64,000 nucleotides of DNA from Aequorivita marisscotiae (GCF_029814825.1 NZ_CP122379.1:3140501-3204500); one strand, 5' to 3'; shown: positions 52,209 to 61,351, numbered from the stretch's first letter. The notes: generated by a model not told the origin, from the letters alone. Made by a program: numbers and translations.

Positions 52209-52437
52209 ACATATTCAACGCAACAATTCCATAGCGCAGATTGAAAGCTGCGTTGAAGTTTTGGAATCGTTCAGCGAGTACAACCGAATTACGGATGAAG
52301 AAATGGACGTCATTGGCGAACTTATTACCAACCTTTGCGGGGCGGTAGAAGTACACAAGATGATTGATGACGGTATGCCGGAGCGCGACGCTGCAAATGC
52401 TTTTGCACAAAAAGTTTTGGGAAGTATAGACCGATAA
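52189..52437 (+). CDS. DUF6952-like small protein
   Basis: 82 residues, no signal or membrane segment; two or three helices (SIAQIESCVEVLESF, TDEEMDVIGELITNLCGAVEVHKMI). It overlaps the thioredoxin gene by 20 bp in another frame, so the two are translationally coupled. Homologues of this type sit in the same place in other Flavobacteriia. Function unknown; one Cys is in each of the two main helices. Confidence 0.8.
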   Translation: MKLPVIRHIQRNNSIAQIESCVEVLESFSEYNRITDEEMDVIGELITNLCGAVEVHKMIDDGMPERDAANAFAQKVLGSIDR

Positions 52438-52456
52438 TTATTTGAAGTATATTTTA

Positions 52457-52494
52457 TAAAGGTCCCTTTGCAATTATTTGCAAAGGGACTTTTT
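52457..52494 (+). terminator. Terminator after the peroxiredoxin operon
   Basis: AAGGTCCCTTTGCAA pairs with TTGCAAAGGGACTT, followed by TTT. Confidence 0.88.
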
Positions 52495-52647
52495 ACATGT
52501 TTACCACGCCACCAAATGGTATCTAAAGTAACTTTAATTCCTCTAACGGTACTCGTGTTATTTTAAAACAATTTTATCTTATTTTAGAAATAACGGCATT
52601 TATTTAAAAGATATTTTCGTAACTTTCAATAAACAAACACTTTACGA

Positions 52648-55600
52648 ATGAGATGTTTATTGTTTCAAGTATTGTTTTTTCTTGGTTTTGTTGGGGTTTT
52701 TTCGGCTCAAAATCACCTTTCCTTTCAGCATTTCGGTGTGGAAGAAGGATTGTCAGGCTCAAATATTACCGCATTTTTTCAAGACAGCCGTGGTTATATG
52801 TGGATTGGCACGGCAAACGGCTTAAACAAAGGCAATGGAAAGCATTTTAAGATTTTTACCGTTTCGCGGGATAGTACGAAAAATGGACTTCCCAACCCCA
52901 AAATTAGAAGCATCATTGAGGATAAAAACAAAATGATCTGGATTGGCACCTCGGGTGGACTTTCAAAATACGACCCGCAACTTGAAGCGTTTACAAACTT
53001 TACAGAAATAGGTGATTGTAAAAATTGTCTGGCAGGCCGAATAATAAAGGTAATTAAGGAAGACGGTGACTATCTTTGGCTCGGCACCAACGGGGGGCTT
53101 TCAAAAATAAATACCAAAACCCATCAAATTGCTACTTGGTGGCACAAGGAGGATAATTCAGAAATACCAAATATCTACTCAATTATAGATATACTTCTTC
53201 TTAAAAATGGCTCGCTACTTTTGGCTACAGATGAAGGTTTAGTTGCATTCAATCCAAAAAATGATAATTTTAAACAAATAGCCATTCCCCTGAAAATGCG
53301 TGAAAAAGGGTTATGGAGCTTGTTTAAGGATTCCAATGACAAAATATGGATTGCTACCAATTATGATGGGGTGATACAAATGTCAGGAAATATAGATAAC
53401 CCCAAATTTAAGGAGTTTCCCCAACTCACTCACCCAAAAGAAGAAAAAACCACAGTTTACGATTTTGAAGAGGATGCCTCGGGAAAATTGTGGATTGCCA
53501 GTTATGAAGGTTTAGCCGTCTTTGACCAAAAAACCAATAAAATAAATTACTACCGAAGTGAAACCGACAACTCAAATTCCATTTCACAAAACGCAATAAA
53601 AAAATTGTACCAAGACCAGCAAAATAGAATGTGGATTGGTTCTGCTGCCGGCGTAGATCTGTATGATCCCTACCTTAACCAATTTGAAATATTAAAACAC
53701 CAAAACGGAAATCCACAAAGCATTTCAAGCAATAATACTTTCTGCATTTTGGAAGATTCTAAAGGATATCTCTGGTTTGGTTTTATGGATAGCGGCATAA
53801 CCATTCTTTGGAAAAACGAGGATGGCGAACAAAAATTTCATCACATAACTAAAGGTGCTGGCAACAAACATCTGCGCAGTAGCGCTATATATTCTTTAGC
53901 CGAAGATAAAAAAGGCAATATTTGGATAAGCAGCCCCGGCGGTCTGCATATCGTTAATTGGCCAGATAGAAGCAACTTTAATTACACAATTACTACCGTT
54001 CCAGAAGGTCCGATCGCAGCTAACAAACTTCCCGAAAAACGAATTTACGAGATTAAAAATGATGCTGAAAACCGAACTTGGTTGGCAACCCACGGAGCAG
54101 GGGTCATTACCTTTGATGCCGCCGGAAAAGCACAGCAATATCGCTATGAAGATCAAAATCCCGAAATGAGTTCCAAAGACTTTGTTGTTACGCTTCAAAT
54201 AGACGATAAAAAAAGAGTTTGGTTGGGTAATTTCAATCTGGGCGGGGCTGTAGTAGAAAATCCTACTTCAGAAACTTCTTTTAAAAAAATAAAGGGCGAT
54301 AAACCCTTCCATTTAAAAGTGGTAAACGACTATTTTTTTAGTGGAAAAGAGGCCTTACTTACAACAGAAGCAGGGGTGTTCCATTTTCCAAATGCAGAAC
54401 AACTGCTCACTACCGAAAACCCCGATTACACATTATATACTACGGAAAATGGGCTTTCAAGCGATTTTACCTCGGAAATAATAAAGACAAAAAACAACGA
54501 ATATTGGATAAGTACCGGGAACGGAATTTCAAAAATAAATACTGCTGAAAAAAAAGCCACTTCGTATAAAAGAATAATGAACGCTCGTAACTTTGAGTTC
54601 AATCACAACGCGGCAACGCTCACTAAAGACAGCGTTATATATTTCGGAGGAACGAATGGTATTGTTCGTTTTAGACCTTCAGAAATATATAAAAACCAAT
54701 TTCCACCGCAAGTTTCATTTTCAGACTTTCGAATTGTGAATGTTCCCGTTGCCATTTCAAATAAAAAAACCAAGAACACGTTAATCCCAAAAAATATAGC
54801 ATATGTTGAAAAGGTAACCCTAAATCCATCCGATAAAATAATTTCCTTTAGTATTGATGCAGTAAACTTCACACTCCCCGAAGAAACCCGTTACGCCTAC
54901 AAACTGGAAGGATTTGATGACGATTGGATTGAATCTAAAAGCCCTGTAATTACACGGTCAAACCTCGGTGCTGGAAACTATACATTGTTGGCCAAGGCAG
55001 CAAACAACGATGGCGTTTGGAGCGAAACGGCTACTCTTGAACTGGAAATGCTCGCCCCCTGGTTCCAAAGTTGGTGGGCGTATATATTGTATTTTTTCCT
55101 TGCCATTGCAACCGTGTATTTACTCCTTAAATTACGTTTGCAGCAGGAACGTAGGTTAGAATTAGCCCGGGCGCAGGAACGCGATATTTTTAGAAAGCGA
55201 AGCTCACGCGATTTTCACGACGAAGCTGGCACCCGAATTACGCGTATCGCATTGATAACTGAACTTGCAAAAATGAAGTCTGACAATGACCCCGAAATGC
55301 TCGAATACCTGGCACAGATTGATACGAACCTTCAGGACCTCAATGGAGGAATGCGCGATTTTATTTGGGCTTTGGACCCAAGTAAAGACAATGCTTTTGA
55401 TACACTAACTCGTTTTGTGGAATTTGCCGCAAAGTTCTGTGAATTCGGAAATATTCAGTTTAAGTCACAGAATATTTCTGAAAATTTAAAAAAGAAAGAA
55501 CTCAATATGGCTGAAAGAAGGCATCTGCTACTTATTTTAAAAGAAGCGATAAACAATAGTGTAAAGCACGGTAACTGTACAGAAATAAGTTTTAAAATAA

Positions 55601-55800
55601 ATTCGAGACCCGGAATGCTACAACTAAGCTTAGCAGACAACGGTAAAGGCTTTAACAGCAATACAACTACCCGTGGCAACGGATTAACAAATATGAAAGA
55701 GCGCGCCGAAGCACTAGGCGGTGCATTGAAAATAAAATCGGAAACCAATGGCGGCACCAAACTTACTCTAACACTGGAAACTACCCGCTTGGGTAATTGA
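52648..55800 (+). CDS. Sensor histidine kinase with reg_prop propeller, Y_Y_Y and HisKA_3 domains
   Basis: 1050 residues, signal peptide ending GFVGVFSAQ. A large periplasmic region (about 20-700) has repeated two-component propeller blades (SRGYMWIGTANGLNKG, NKMIWIGTSGGLSKYD, DYLWLGTNGGLSKIN), then Y_Y_Y (near 730-800). One transmembrane helix (WWAYILYFFLAIATVYLLL) precedes HisKA_3 with the phospho-accepting His near 857 (RDFHDEAGTRITR). The HATPase has KEAINNSVKHGN and LADNGKGFN. There is no AraC or receiver domain, so it is not a one-piece hybrid. It signals to the NarL-type regulator that starts 36 nt downstream. Confidence 0.95.
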   Translation: MRCLLFQVLFFLGFVGVFSAQNHLSFQHFGVEEGLSGSNITAFFQDSRGYMWIGTANGLNKGNGKHFKIFTVSRDSTKNGLPNPKIRSIIEDKNKMIWIGTSGGLSKYDPQLEAFTNFTEIGDCKNCLAGRIIKVIKEDGDYLWLGTNGGLSKINTKTHQIATWWHKEDNSEIPNIYSIIDILLLKNGSLLLATDEGLVAFNPKNDNFKQIAIPLKMREKGLWSLFKDSNDKIWIATNYDGVIQMSGNIDNPKFKEFPQLTHPKEEKTTVYDFEEDASGKLWIASYEGLAVFDQKTNKINYYRSETDNSNSISQNAIKKLYQDQQNRMWIGSAAGVDLYDPYLNQFEILKHQNGNPQSISSNNTFCILEDSKGYLWFGFMDSGITILWKNEDGEQKFHHITKGAGNKHLRSSAIYSLAEDKKGNIWISSPGGLHIVNWPDRSNFNYTITTVPEGPIAANKLPEKRIYEIKNDAENRTWLATHGAGVITFDAAGKAQQYRYEDQNPEMSSKDFVVTLQIDDKKRVWLGNFNLGGAVVENPTSETSFKKIKGDKPFHLKVVNDYFFSGKEALLTTEAGVFHFPNAEQLLTTENPDYTLYTTENGLSSDFTSEIIKTKNNEYWISTGNGISKINTAEKKATSYKRIMNARNFEFNHNAATLTKDSVIYFGGTNGIVRFRPSEIYKNQFPPQVSFSDFRIVNVPVAISNKKTKNTLIPKNIAYVEKVTLNPSDKIISFSIDAVNFTLPEETRYAYKLEGFDDDWIESKSPVITRSNLGAGNYTLLAKAANNDGVWSETATLELEMLAPWFQSWWAYILYFFLAIATVYLLLKLRLQQERRLELARAQERDIFRKRSSRDFHDEAGTRITRIALITELAKMKSDNDPEMLEYLAQIDTNLQDLNGGMRDFIWALDPSKDNAFDTLTRFVEFAAKFCEFGNIQFKSQNISENLKKKELNMAERRHLLLILKEAINNSVKHGNCTEISFKINSRPGMLQLSLADNGKGFNSNTTTRGNGLTNMKERAEALGGALKIKSETNGGTKLTLTLETTRLGN
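55779..55798. promoter_or_regulatory. 20-bp inverted repeat, site 1 (before response regulator gene)
   Basis: AACTACCC-GCTT-GGGTAATT. It falls inside the last codons of the sensor kinase gene, 38 nt before the regulator ATG. Same arms as the site at 61332-61351. Confidence 0.6.
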
Positions 55801-55836
55801 AAAAGCCTTGAAAGTAACGTATCTTTCTACAAGACA

Positions 55837-56469
55837 ATGACTGTACAGCCCACCATAAAAATTTGTATCATAGAAGATGATGCCTTGATTTTAAAATCGC
55901 TACAACAAGTATTGAATAATGCTGACGGTTTTAAAGTAATAGGCACGTATTTTTCTGCGGAAGAGGCACTCGAAAACTTTAGTGAAAACTACCCCGATGT
56001 GCTTCTATTAGATATTGATCTTCCAGGCATAAGCGGTATTGAGGCTATTGCGAAGTTAAAAAAAATACAGCCTGACCTAAACATTGTAATGCTTACGATA
56101 CACGAGGAATCTGAACACGTTTTTTCCGCGTTACGGCAAGGAGCTGTGGGATATTTGGTAAAGGGCAATCATTCAAAATTGCTGCTCGATGGCATACGTG
56201 AAGTTTTTGAAGGCGGCGCGCCTATGAGTCCTTCTATTGCTAGAGAAGTAATTACTTCGTTTAAGCCATCGTACGAAACTATTTTAAGCGAACGGGAATT
56301 GGAAGTTTTGGAAAAGCTGAGCAATGGCACCAACAACAGCCAGATTGCAGATGAGCTCTTTGTTTCGGTTAACACCATTAAAGCACATGTAAAAAATATC
56401 TATAAAAAGCTGCACGTTAATTCACGAGCGGAGGCAGTAAAGAAAGGGTTTCGCAAGGGACTCTTTTGA
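55837..56469 (+). CDS. NarL/LuxR-family response regulator
   Basis: 210 residues. Receiver domain with acidic pocket EDD (13-15), phospho-acceptor Asp59 in DVLLLDIDLPG, and Lys in GYLVKGNH. The C-terminal helix-turn-helix reads LSERELEVLEKLSNGTN, then VSVNTIKAHVKNIYKKL. It pairs with the sensor upstream. The 20-bp inverted repeat found before this gene and before the OmpA and VWA genes is the natural candidate for its binding site (inference). Confidence 0.94.
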   Translation: MTVQPTIKICIIEDDALILKSLQQVLNNADGFKVIGTYFSAEEALENFSENYPDVLLLDIDLPGISGIEAIAKLKKIQPDLNIVMLTIHEESEHVFSALRQGAVGYLVKGNHSKLLLDGIREVFEGGAPMSPSIAREVITSFKPSYETILSERELEVLEKLSNGTNNSQIADELFVSVNTIKAHVKNIYKKLHVNSRAEAVKKGFRKGLF

Positions 56470-56500
56470 AGTTTACATTTATAAATTTAAAATAATACAG

Positions 56501-57187
56501 ATGAAACAATTAATAGCCACCACCGTATTTATAATTATATCGCAATTTGTTTTTGCGCAAAATTTTACCGGCAGTTTTGACCTCGTTATTGGCCCGGAAA
56601 ATCCCGACGTCAATAGCCGCAGCGATACGTTATCCTTCTTTTTTGGAGAAAACAAAAAGGCGCTTATCATTCACGCCCGTGGCAACCAACCCGATCTGCG
56701 CTTGGTTTTTAGTCCGAAAGACAGCACTATTACCGGGTTATTTATAGTGAATGAAAAAAAAGGTGGCTATATATTGCCGATGAACAAAAAGTATTGGCCC
56801 TCAATGGATTATGCGCTTAGGGATTACGGCACAGGTCCAAGAAAACAGTTGAACACGGCCAACGAGCAAAAAGAAATAAATGGTTACTTGTGTAATAAAA
56901 TGGTTTGTAGCTTCGATAAATTGGAAGCTACTTTTTGGATTGCCAACGAAATTGAATTGAGTTTGGTACAAGTGTTGGCCTACCAAACCGTAGGTGCCGG
57001 AAAAGATGATAGTGCGGTAGAAATGCTAGCAAACTGCGGAATACAGGGATTTTCGATGCTTGCGAAAATTCACGTGCGGGAAAGGAAAGATCCAGTACTG
57101 TTATCAATACTTAATTTGAACGATACCTTTGACGATGCAATTTTTAGTACCGAGGGCCATACGCTTGCCGATATGACGGAGCAATAA
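56501..57187 (+). CDS. Exported DUF4412-like protein
   Basis: 228 residues with signal peptide MKQLIATTVFIIISQFVFAQ. The mature part begins NFTGSFDLVI and contains the pattern of small secreted proteins of the DUF4412 type (INGYLCNKMVCSFDKLEATFWIANEI). The two Cys in YLCNKMVC could form a disulfide. It follows the regulator by 31 nt, so it may share the transcript. No function known. Confidence 0.65.
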   Translation: MKQLIATTVFIIISQFVFAQNFTGSFDLVIGPENPDVNSRSDTLSFFFGENKKALIIHARGNQPDLRLVFSPKDSTITGLFIVNEKKGGYILPMNKKYWPSMDYALRDYGTGPRKQLNTANEQKEINGYLCNKMVCSFDKLEATFWIANEIELSLVQVLAYQTVGAGKDDSAVEMLANCGIQGFSMLAKIHVRERKDPVLLSILNLNDTFDDAIFSTEGHTLADMTEQ

Positions 57188-57232
57188 ATATGCTTTCCCT
57201 TTATGCATTCACTACTGAACAATTACGCCCAA

Positions 57233-57278
57233 AAATTGAAAATCCCGCTTGTATTATATACGAGCGGGACTTCAATTT
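57233..57278. terminator. Bidirectional terminator between convergent genes
   Basis: AAATTGAA-AATCCCGCT pairs with AGCGGGAC-TTCAATTT with a small internal bulge; T and A runs on the two sides. Confidence 0.7.
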
Positions 57279-57331
57279 AAAAGCACTTCAACAAAACTTA
57301 TTTTTCAAATTATTTTATATAGACTTCAAGG

Positions 57332-58897
57332 TTATTTAAACAAACAATTGGCTACACCCACATTATCACTTACGTCCAAACCCGATTTAAATGGTACCGT
57401 TCCCGAAGGCAATGAAGAAATAGGATAACCTTTAAATCGCAATCCATTTATTGATATCGCTCCCCCACCTGATATTTTAATTGCTGAAGGGAACACAGAA
57501 ACTTCGGTATTTGAGCTTGATGGCGCAGCCCCATTTTTAGGATGTACCATTGTAATTTGCGGTGAAACAAAATAGCTGCCGGCGGTTTGCTGGACTGCTT
57601 GGGTAAAATTTAGAACTTCGCCATTCATCAGCAAAGCAGGTACTGAATTTTGATAAGGGTTAGAATAATCCGTAACTGCCTCAACCATATTTGGATGTAA
57701 TTTGGCATTGGAGGCTTTATAAATATCCTGACCAAAATTTTGCCAAGAAATATTACCGGAAATCTTTTCAGACCCCACAAAAATAGCTTGATGTTCATTT
57801 TCAGCCTTTATTTTGAGCGGCGGCAAACTTGAAGTTCCCCATTGCACCGAAGCTGCTTGTTTATAGGTACCATCCCTTACAATTATAGTTGCATTTTTTC
57901 CTTGTTGCCGTTTGCCATTGGCAACATCCAACGCTTTTTGAAGTGTTGCAAACGGATTGGTTTTACTACCAGAATTGGCGTCGTTACCATCCATTGCAAC
58001 ATATAGGTTTTCTGGATGATCATCATCACCGTTAGTTCCGTCGTCATTTGGGTTTTGCCCTATTGAGCCTCCCCCTGTATCAATTCCATCTAAAATAGGA
58101 TCATCTTCAGCTATATAATCTGCTTCCCCACAAAAACACAGTTCGTCTATAAACACTTCACTGCCATCAGTACTGGGGTATTTTTGTGCGAGTTCCACCG
58201 CATTCATTCCATAGGGCGGCGTAACGGGAAAGCCACTATTTACCATTTGCAGCTGTATTGCTGCTTTAGCCACTTTTCGGTTTGGCAAAATGCGAAGTGG
58301 AATTCTGAAAGGAGTCCAATCGCCAGTACTTTTTGAAATTACTGAAGCAGTTTCTCCCGGCATCACACCACCTGCAAAGTTTTTGTTTTCCATAAATAAT
58401 ATGGGCCAAAGCCATAGCTTATCGCCTTCTTTTAAATTAGCTTTATAATAGCCACATAATGCGCCGGGAGCTTTTTCCACGGGAAAACTCATGTTTTCGC
58501 GCATAAAAATTTCGTTTTCTGCTAAGACAGCTCCTTCACAATTGCCTTGACAGGTAAATAATGACCCGCTAAAGGAACTCTTCCGGAGTTGCTCTTTAAT
58601 TGATGCTGGTAATTTTGCATACTCTGCCGGTTTTTCATTTTTAAGCATTTCAAGTATTGAAGCATTTTTTATCCGAACTCCAAAGCCGAATTTTCCCGGA
58701 GTTTGGAATACATTCCGCATATCAAAATTAATGTTTGGCGTGCCGTATTTATCGCCCATATTTGTAGTGAGCCAGTTTTTGGGGTTGTCGGTTCCAGACC
58801 ATTCCTGAAAATTTCCGTTGGGAATAGGTATGCAATCGTCTTGGGCAATTGCGACCGTAAAGAACAAAAAGCTGATGATATAGAGTAATTTTTTCAT
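57332..58897 (-). CDS. Secreted beta-helix protein, possibly shortened
   Basis: 521 residues with signal peptide MKKLLYIISFLFFTVAIAQ. Residues about 25-265 look like a carbohydrate-binding-like domain (IPNGNFQEWSGTDNPKNW). A linker rich in G, N and D (about 268-300) follows, then the start of a right-handed beta-helix of the DUF1565 kind (YVAMDGNDANSGSKTNPF, LQKALDVANG). It stops in SDNVGVANCLFK, where related proteins usually continue through many more helical coils, so the 3' end may have been lost. It starts 12 nt after the OmpA gene and is co-transcribed with it. Confidence 0.72.
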   Translation of the reverse strand: MKKLLYIISFLFFTVAIAQDDCIPIPNGNFQEWSGTDNPKNWLTTNMGDKYGTPNINFDMRNVFQTPGKFGFGVRIKNASILEMLKNEKPAEYAKLPASIKEQLRKSSFSGSLFTCQGNCEGAVLAENEIFMRENMSFPVEKAPGALCGYYKANLKEGDKLWLWPILFMENKNFAGGVMPGETASVISKSTGDWTPFRIPLRILPNRKVAKAAIQLQMVNSGFPVTPPYGMNAVELAQKYPSTDGSEVFIDELCFCGEADYIAEDDPILDGIDTGGGSIGQNPNDDGTNGDDDHPENLYVAMDGNDANSGSKTNPFATLQKALDVANGKRQQGKNATIIVRDGTYKQAASVQWGTSSLPPLKIKAENEHQAIFVGSEKISGNISWQNFGQDIYKASNAKLHPNMVEAVTDYSNPYQNSVPALLMNGEVLNFTQAVQQTAGSYFVSPQITMVHPKNGAAPSSSNTEVSVFPSAIKISGGGAISINGLRFKGYPISSLPSGTVPFKSGLDVSDNVGVANCLFK

Positions 58898-58908
58898 ATT
58901 CTTTCGTT

Positions 58909-60225
58909 TTATAAAAGTTTGAATTCCGTTCTACGGTTTTTCGCCTTATTAAGTGCAGTATCATTAGAAGCCACTGGGTCGCTTTCTCCTTTTCCCTGGG
59001 TTGTTAACCGAGCTTCAGAAACTCCAAACTCGTTTACCAACGCATTTTTTACCGATGCCGCACGACGGTTGGAAAGATCCATATTGTGCTCATCGGATCC
59101 ATCGGAATCCGTGTGGCCGGTAATCAATATATTTTTTCCCTGTTCAGAATTTATCGCTTCCGCAATTTCCTTTAGAATACCATAAGCTTCAGGTTTCAAT
59201 TTATCGCTATCTACATCAAACGTGATGGCGGTGGTAGAATAGCTTCCCGTTTTAAACAACTTGGTCCGTGGTTCTGGCAAACCTTCGGCCACACGTAAGT
59301 TAGTTAACAAAATGGCCTGATCGTCCTTCAGCCCATAACTGTCAAAAATGATACTGCCAAAATTTTTAGAGTCGTTGATGGCTCGTGGCGCATCAAAAAT
59401 TTTCTCACCATTCACATACATTCTATAGCGTTTCTCTTTAACTGAAATAGCCACATGCATCCCTTTCTGAAAAGCTTGGCGTATATCTCTTTCGGTTCGC
59501 CCTACGGCCATTTCACCCTCACCTTGGTGATCTATCGATTTTAAGTTTTGGGCTTTAACCCAATTGGGATATGGTGAGAAATAGCTATACACATATCGCT
59601 GGCCTAATTTTAGAGGTTTAACCCCATCGGCTAAATACACATAAAAGCCTGCTGTTTGTGAAGTATTATTATTCTTTAAATTAAAAGCTCTAACATCAAA
59701 TTCAACAGTAAAATCCTTTGGCAGATTCTTTGGTAAATCTGGTTCGTACTTTGTATAATTGTACATTTTCAACCATTTTTGTTTCGGATTGTCACTCAAA
59801 GTAACAAGCTCACCAGAACCTTTGGTATTCCATAATTGCGGAAAATCGCCCACGGGGTCATCGGCAAAATCGTCAAAAAGAATGATATCCTCTCCCGGCA
59901 CCCAATCGCTTTTTTTGTACATGGTTACCGTGGCGGTCTCGGTTTGAGCTACTTCGGTGTTGCTTCCACTATCGGGTTCGCCACTATTACCATTTGAGGT
60001 TCCATCATTAGAAGTGCCACTGGAGCTACTTCCGCCATCGTTGCCCAAAAGGGTATCCATTGCTTTCCCGGTATCTTTTTCAACTTTTTTCTCTAATTTT
60101 CTGGTGATGACATCTTCAGATTTTTTTCCTAATTTTTTCCAGATCTGTGCTTCGGCTGTTTGTACGCCCAAAAACGCCACCAATACCGACACGATAAGTG
60201 CTGTAATAAAGTTTTTGTTTTTCAT
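58909..60225 (-). CDS. OmpA-family outer-membrane protein
   Basis: 438 residues from the ATG at 60225 (signal MKNKNFITALIVSVLVAFLGVQTAEAQ); an upstream start at 60291 would run through the operator-like repeat. A Ser/Gly/Asn-rich linker (about 60-90), a beta-sandwich-like domain (about 100-310) and a C-terminal OmpA peptidoglycan-binding domain (about 325-438) with ITGHTDSDGSDEHNMDLSNRRA and NRRTEFKL. It anchors the outer membrane to peptidoglycan. It is preceded by inverted-repeat site 2. Confidence 0.9.
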   Translation of the reverse strand: MKNKNFITALIVSVLVAFLGVQTAEAQIWKKLGKKSEDVITRKLEKKVEKDTGKAMDTLLGNDGGSSSSGTSNDGTSNGNSGEPDSGSNTEVAQTETATVTMYKKSDWVPGEDIILFDDFADDPVGDFPQLWNTKGSGELVTLSDNPKQKWLKMYNYTKYEPDLPKNLPKDFTVEFDVRAFNLKNNNTSQTAGFYVYLADGVKPLKLGQRYVYSYFSPYPNWVKAQNLKSIDHQGEGEMAVGRTERDIRQAFQKGMHVAISVKEKRYRMYVNGEKIFDAPRAINDSKNFGSIIFDSYGLKDDQAILLTNLRVAEGLPEPRTKLFKTGSYSTTAITFDVDSDKLKPEAYGILKEIAEAINSEQGKNILITGHTDSDGSDEHNMDLSNRRAASVKNALVNEFGVSEARLTTQGKGESDPVASNDTALNKAKNRRTEFKLL

Positions 60226-60289
60226 AATTTGAAGTTTAAAATGGGGAGAGTTAATACGTCCAAATCTACTATACACGTAAACGCCAGTC

Positions 60290-60309
60290 AATTACCCGTC
60301 TGGGTAATT
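60290..60309. promoter_or_regulatory. 20-bp inverted repeat, site 2 (before ompA-like gene)
   Basis: AATTACCC-GTCT-GGGTAATT: perfect 8-bp arms with a 4-nt spacer, 65 nt before the start of the minus-strand OmpA-family gene. Confidence 0.65.
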
Positions 60310-60429
60310 TAAAAAATGACAAACCGAATGTTACCACATTGCAAAGGCACTAAAAACCTTTAGGAAGACTTTTAGAATCATTGTGAATTTGATTTCTTAT
60401 TTTTAAGCAAATAAATTTTAAAAGAAATT

Positions 60430-60930
60430 ATGGCAGAAATAAAATTAGGTGACAACACCATTGAAACATTCGGAACCCTTCCAAAAGTGGGAGAAAAAGC
60501 TCCAGATTTTGAATTAACCACGCGCGATTTAAGTTCAAAAAAACTCTCCGATTACAAAGGGTCGCGAGTGGTAATGAATATTTTTCCGAGCATAGACACT
60601 AATGTTTGTGCCACCTCGGTTAGAAAATTTAATGAAAAAGCAACTGGATTGGAAAACACAAAAGTGCTTTGTATTTCTAAAGACCTTCCCTTTGCCCAAC
60701 AACGTTTTGTAAATGATGAGGAATTAAATAACGTTACAAATCTGTCTGATTTTCGCGATGGCAACTTCGGAAAAAATTACGGGGTTGAAATGACCAGCGG
60801 CGCGCTTAGAGGGCTTCATTCCCGTGCCGTAGTTGTTTTAGATGAAGATGGGAAAGTAATTTACAACCAGCAGGTACCTGCCATTGGTGAGGAGCCCGAT
60901 TATCTTTCCGCATTAAAAACTCTTTTATAA
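60430..60930 (+). CDS. tpx: Thiol peroxidase (Tpx) without the usual resolving cysteine
   Basis: 166 residues, atypical 2-Cys peroxiredoxin family. The peroxidatic Cys60 is in DTNVCATSVRKF and a second Cys81 in VLCISKDLPFAQ. In E. coli Tpx the resolving Cys95 follows in LPFAQKRFC; here the same position is Val (LPFAQQRFV). Cys81 corresponds to the non-resolving Cys82 of E. coli. Either this enzyme acts as a 1-Cys peroxidase or uses another thiol. It overlaps the dgkA start codon by one base (TAATG). Confidence 0.9.
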   Translation: MAEIKLGDNTIETFGTLPKVGEKAPDFELTTRDLSSKKLSDYKGSRVVMNIFPSIDTNVCATSVRKFNEKATGLENTKVLCISKDLPFAQQRFVNDEELNNVTNLSDFRDGNFGKNYGVEMTSGALRGLHSRAVVVLDEDGKVIYNQQVPAIGEEPDYLSALKTLL

Positions 60931-61289
60931 TGAGGAATTCATTTTTAGGAAAGCGCCTTAAAGCATTTCGGTATGCATTCAAAGGTGCTTTTCTATTAAT
61001 TCGCAATGAAGCGAGTATTCAGGTGCAAACCGCTCTGGCGATAATAATGACCATTGCGGGTTTTTATTTTGAAATTACTACCGTTGAATGGATGTTTCAA
61101 ATATTCGCAATAGGATTAGTACTCAGTATTGAAGGCTTAAATACAGCTGTGGAAGAAATTGCGGATTTTGTGCATCCCGATTTCCACAATAAAATTGGAT
61201 TAATTAAAGACATTGCGGCGGGTGCTGTTTTTTTTGCGGCCGTTACTGCGATAATCATTGGGTGCTTTATTTATATCCCGAAATTTTAA
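60930..61289 (+). CDS. DgkA-type diacylglycerol/undecaprenol kinase
   Basis: 119 residues, three transmembrane helices. Motifs RNEASIQVQTALAI and EGLNTAVEEIADFV are the ATP- and metal-binding parts of the DgkA family. Phosphorylates diacylglycerol or undecaprenol in the inner membrane. It is translationally coupled to tpx by a one-base overlap. It is a different family from the soluble lipid kinase at 29919. Confidence 0.92.
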   Translation: MRNSFLGKRLKAFRYAFKGAFLLIRNEASIQVQTALAIIMTIAGFYFEITTVEWMFQIFAIGLVLSIEGLNTAVEEIADFVHPDFHNKIGLIKDIAAGAVFFAAVTAIIIGCFIYIPKF

Positions 61290-61331
61290 CTTCTTATACG
61301 CATTCCTTCCCGTTAAGGCTTAAGGCTTTAA

Positions 61332-61351
61332 AACTACCCAATTGGGTAATT
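61332..61351. promoter_or_regulatory. 20-bp inverted repeat, site 3 (before VWA gene)
   Basis: AACTACCC-AATT-GGGTAATT, same arms as site 1; one mismatch between the arms. It lies 78 nt before the VWA gene ATG. Confidence 0.65.
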
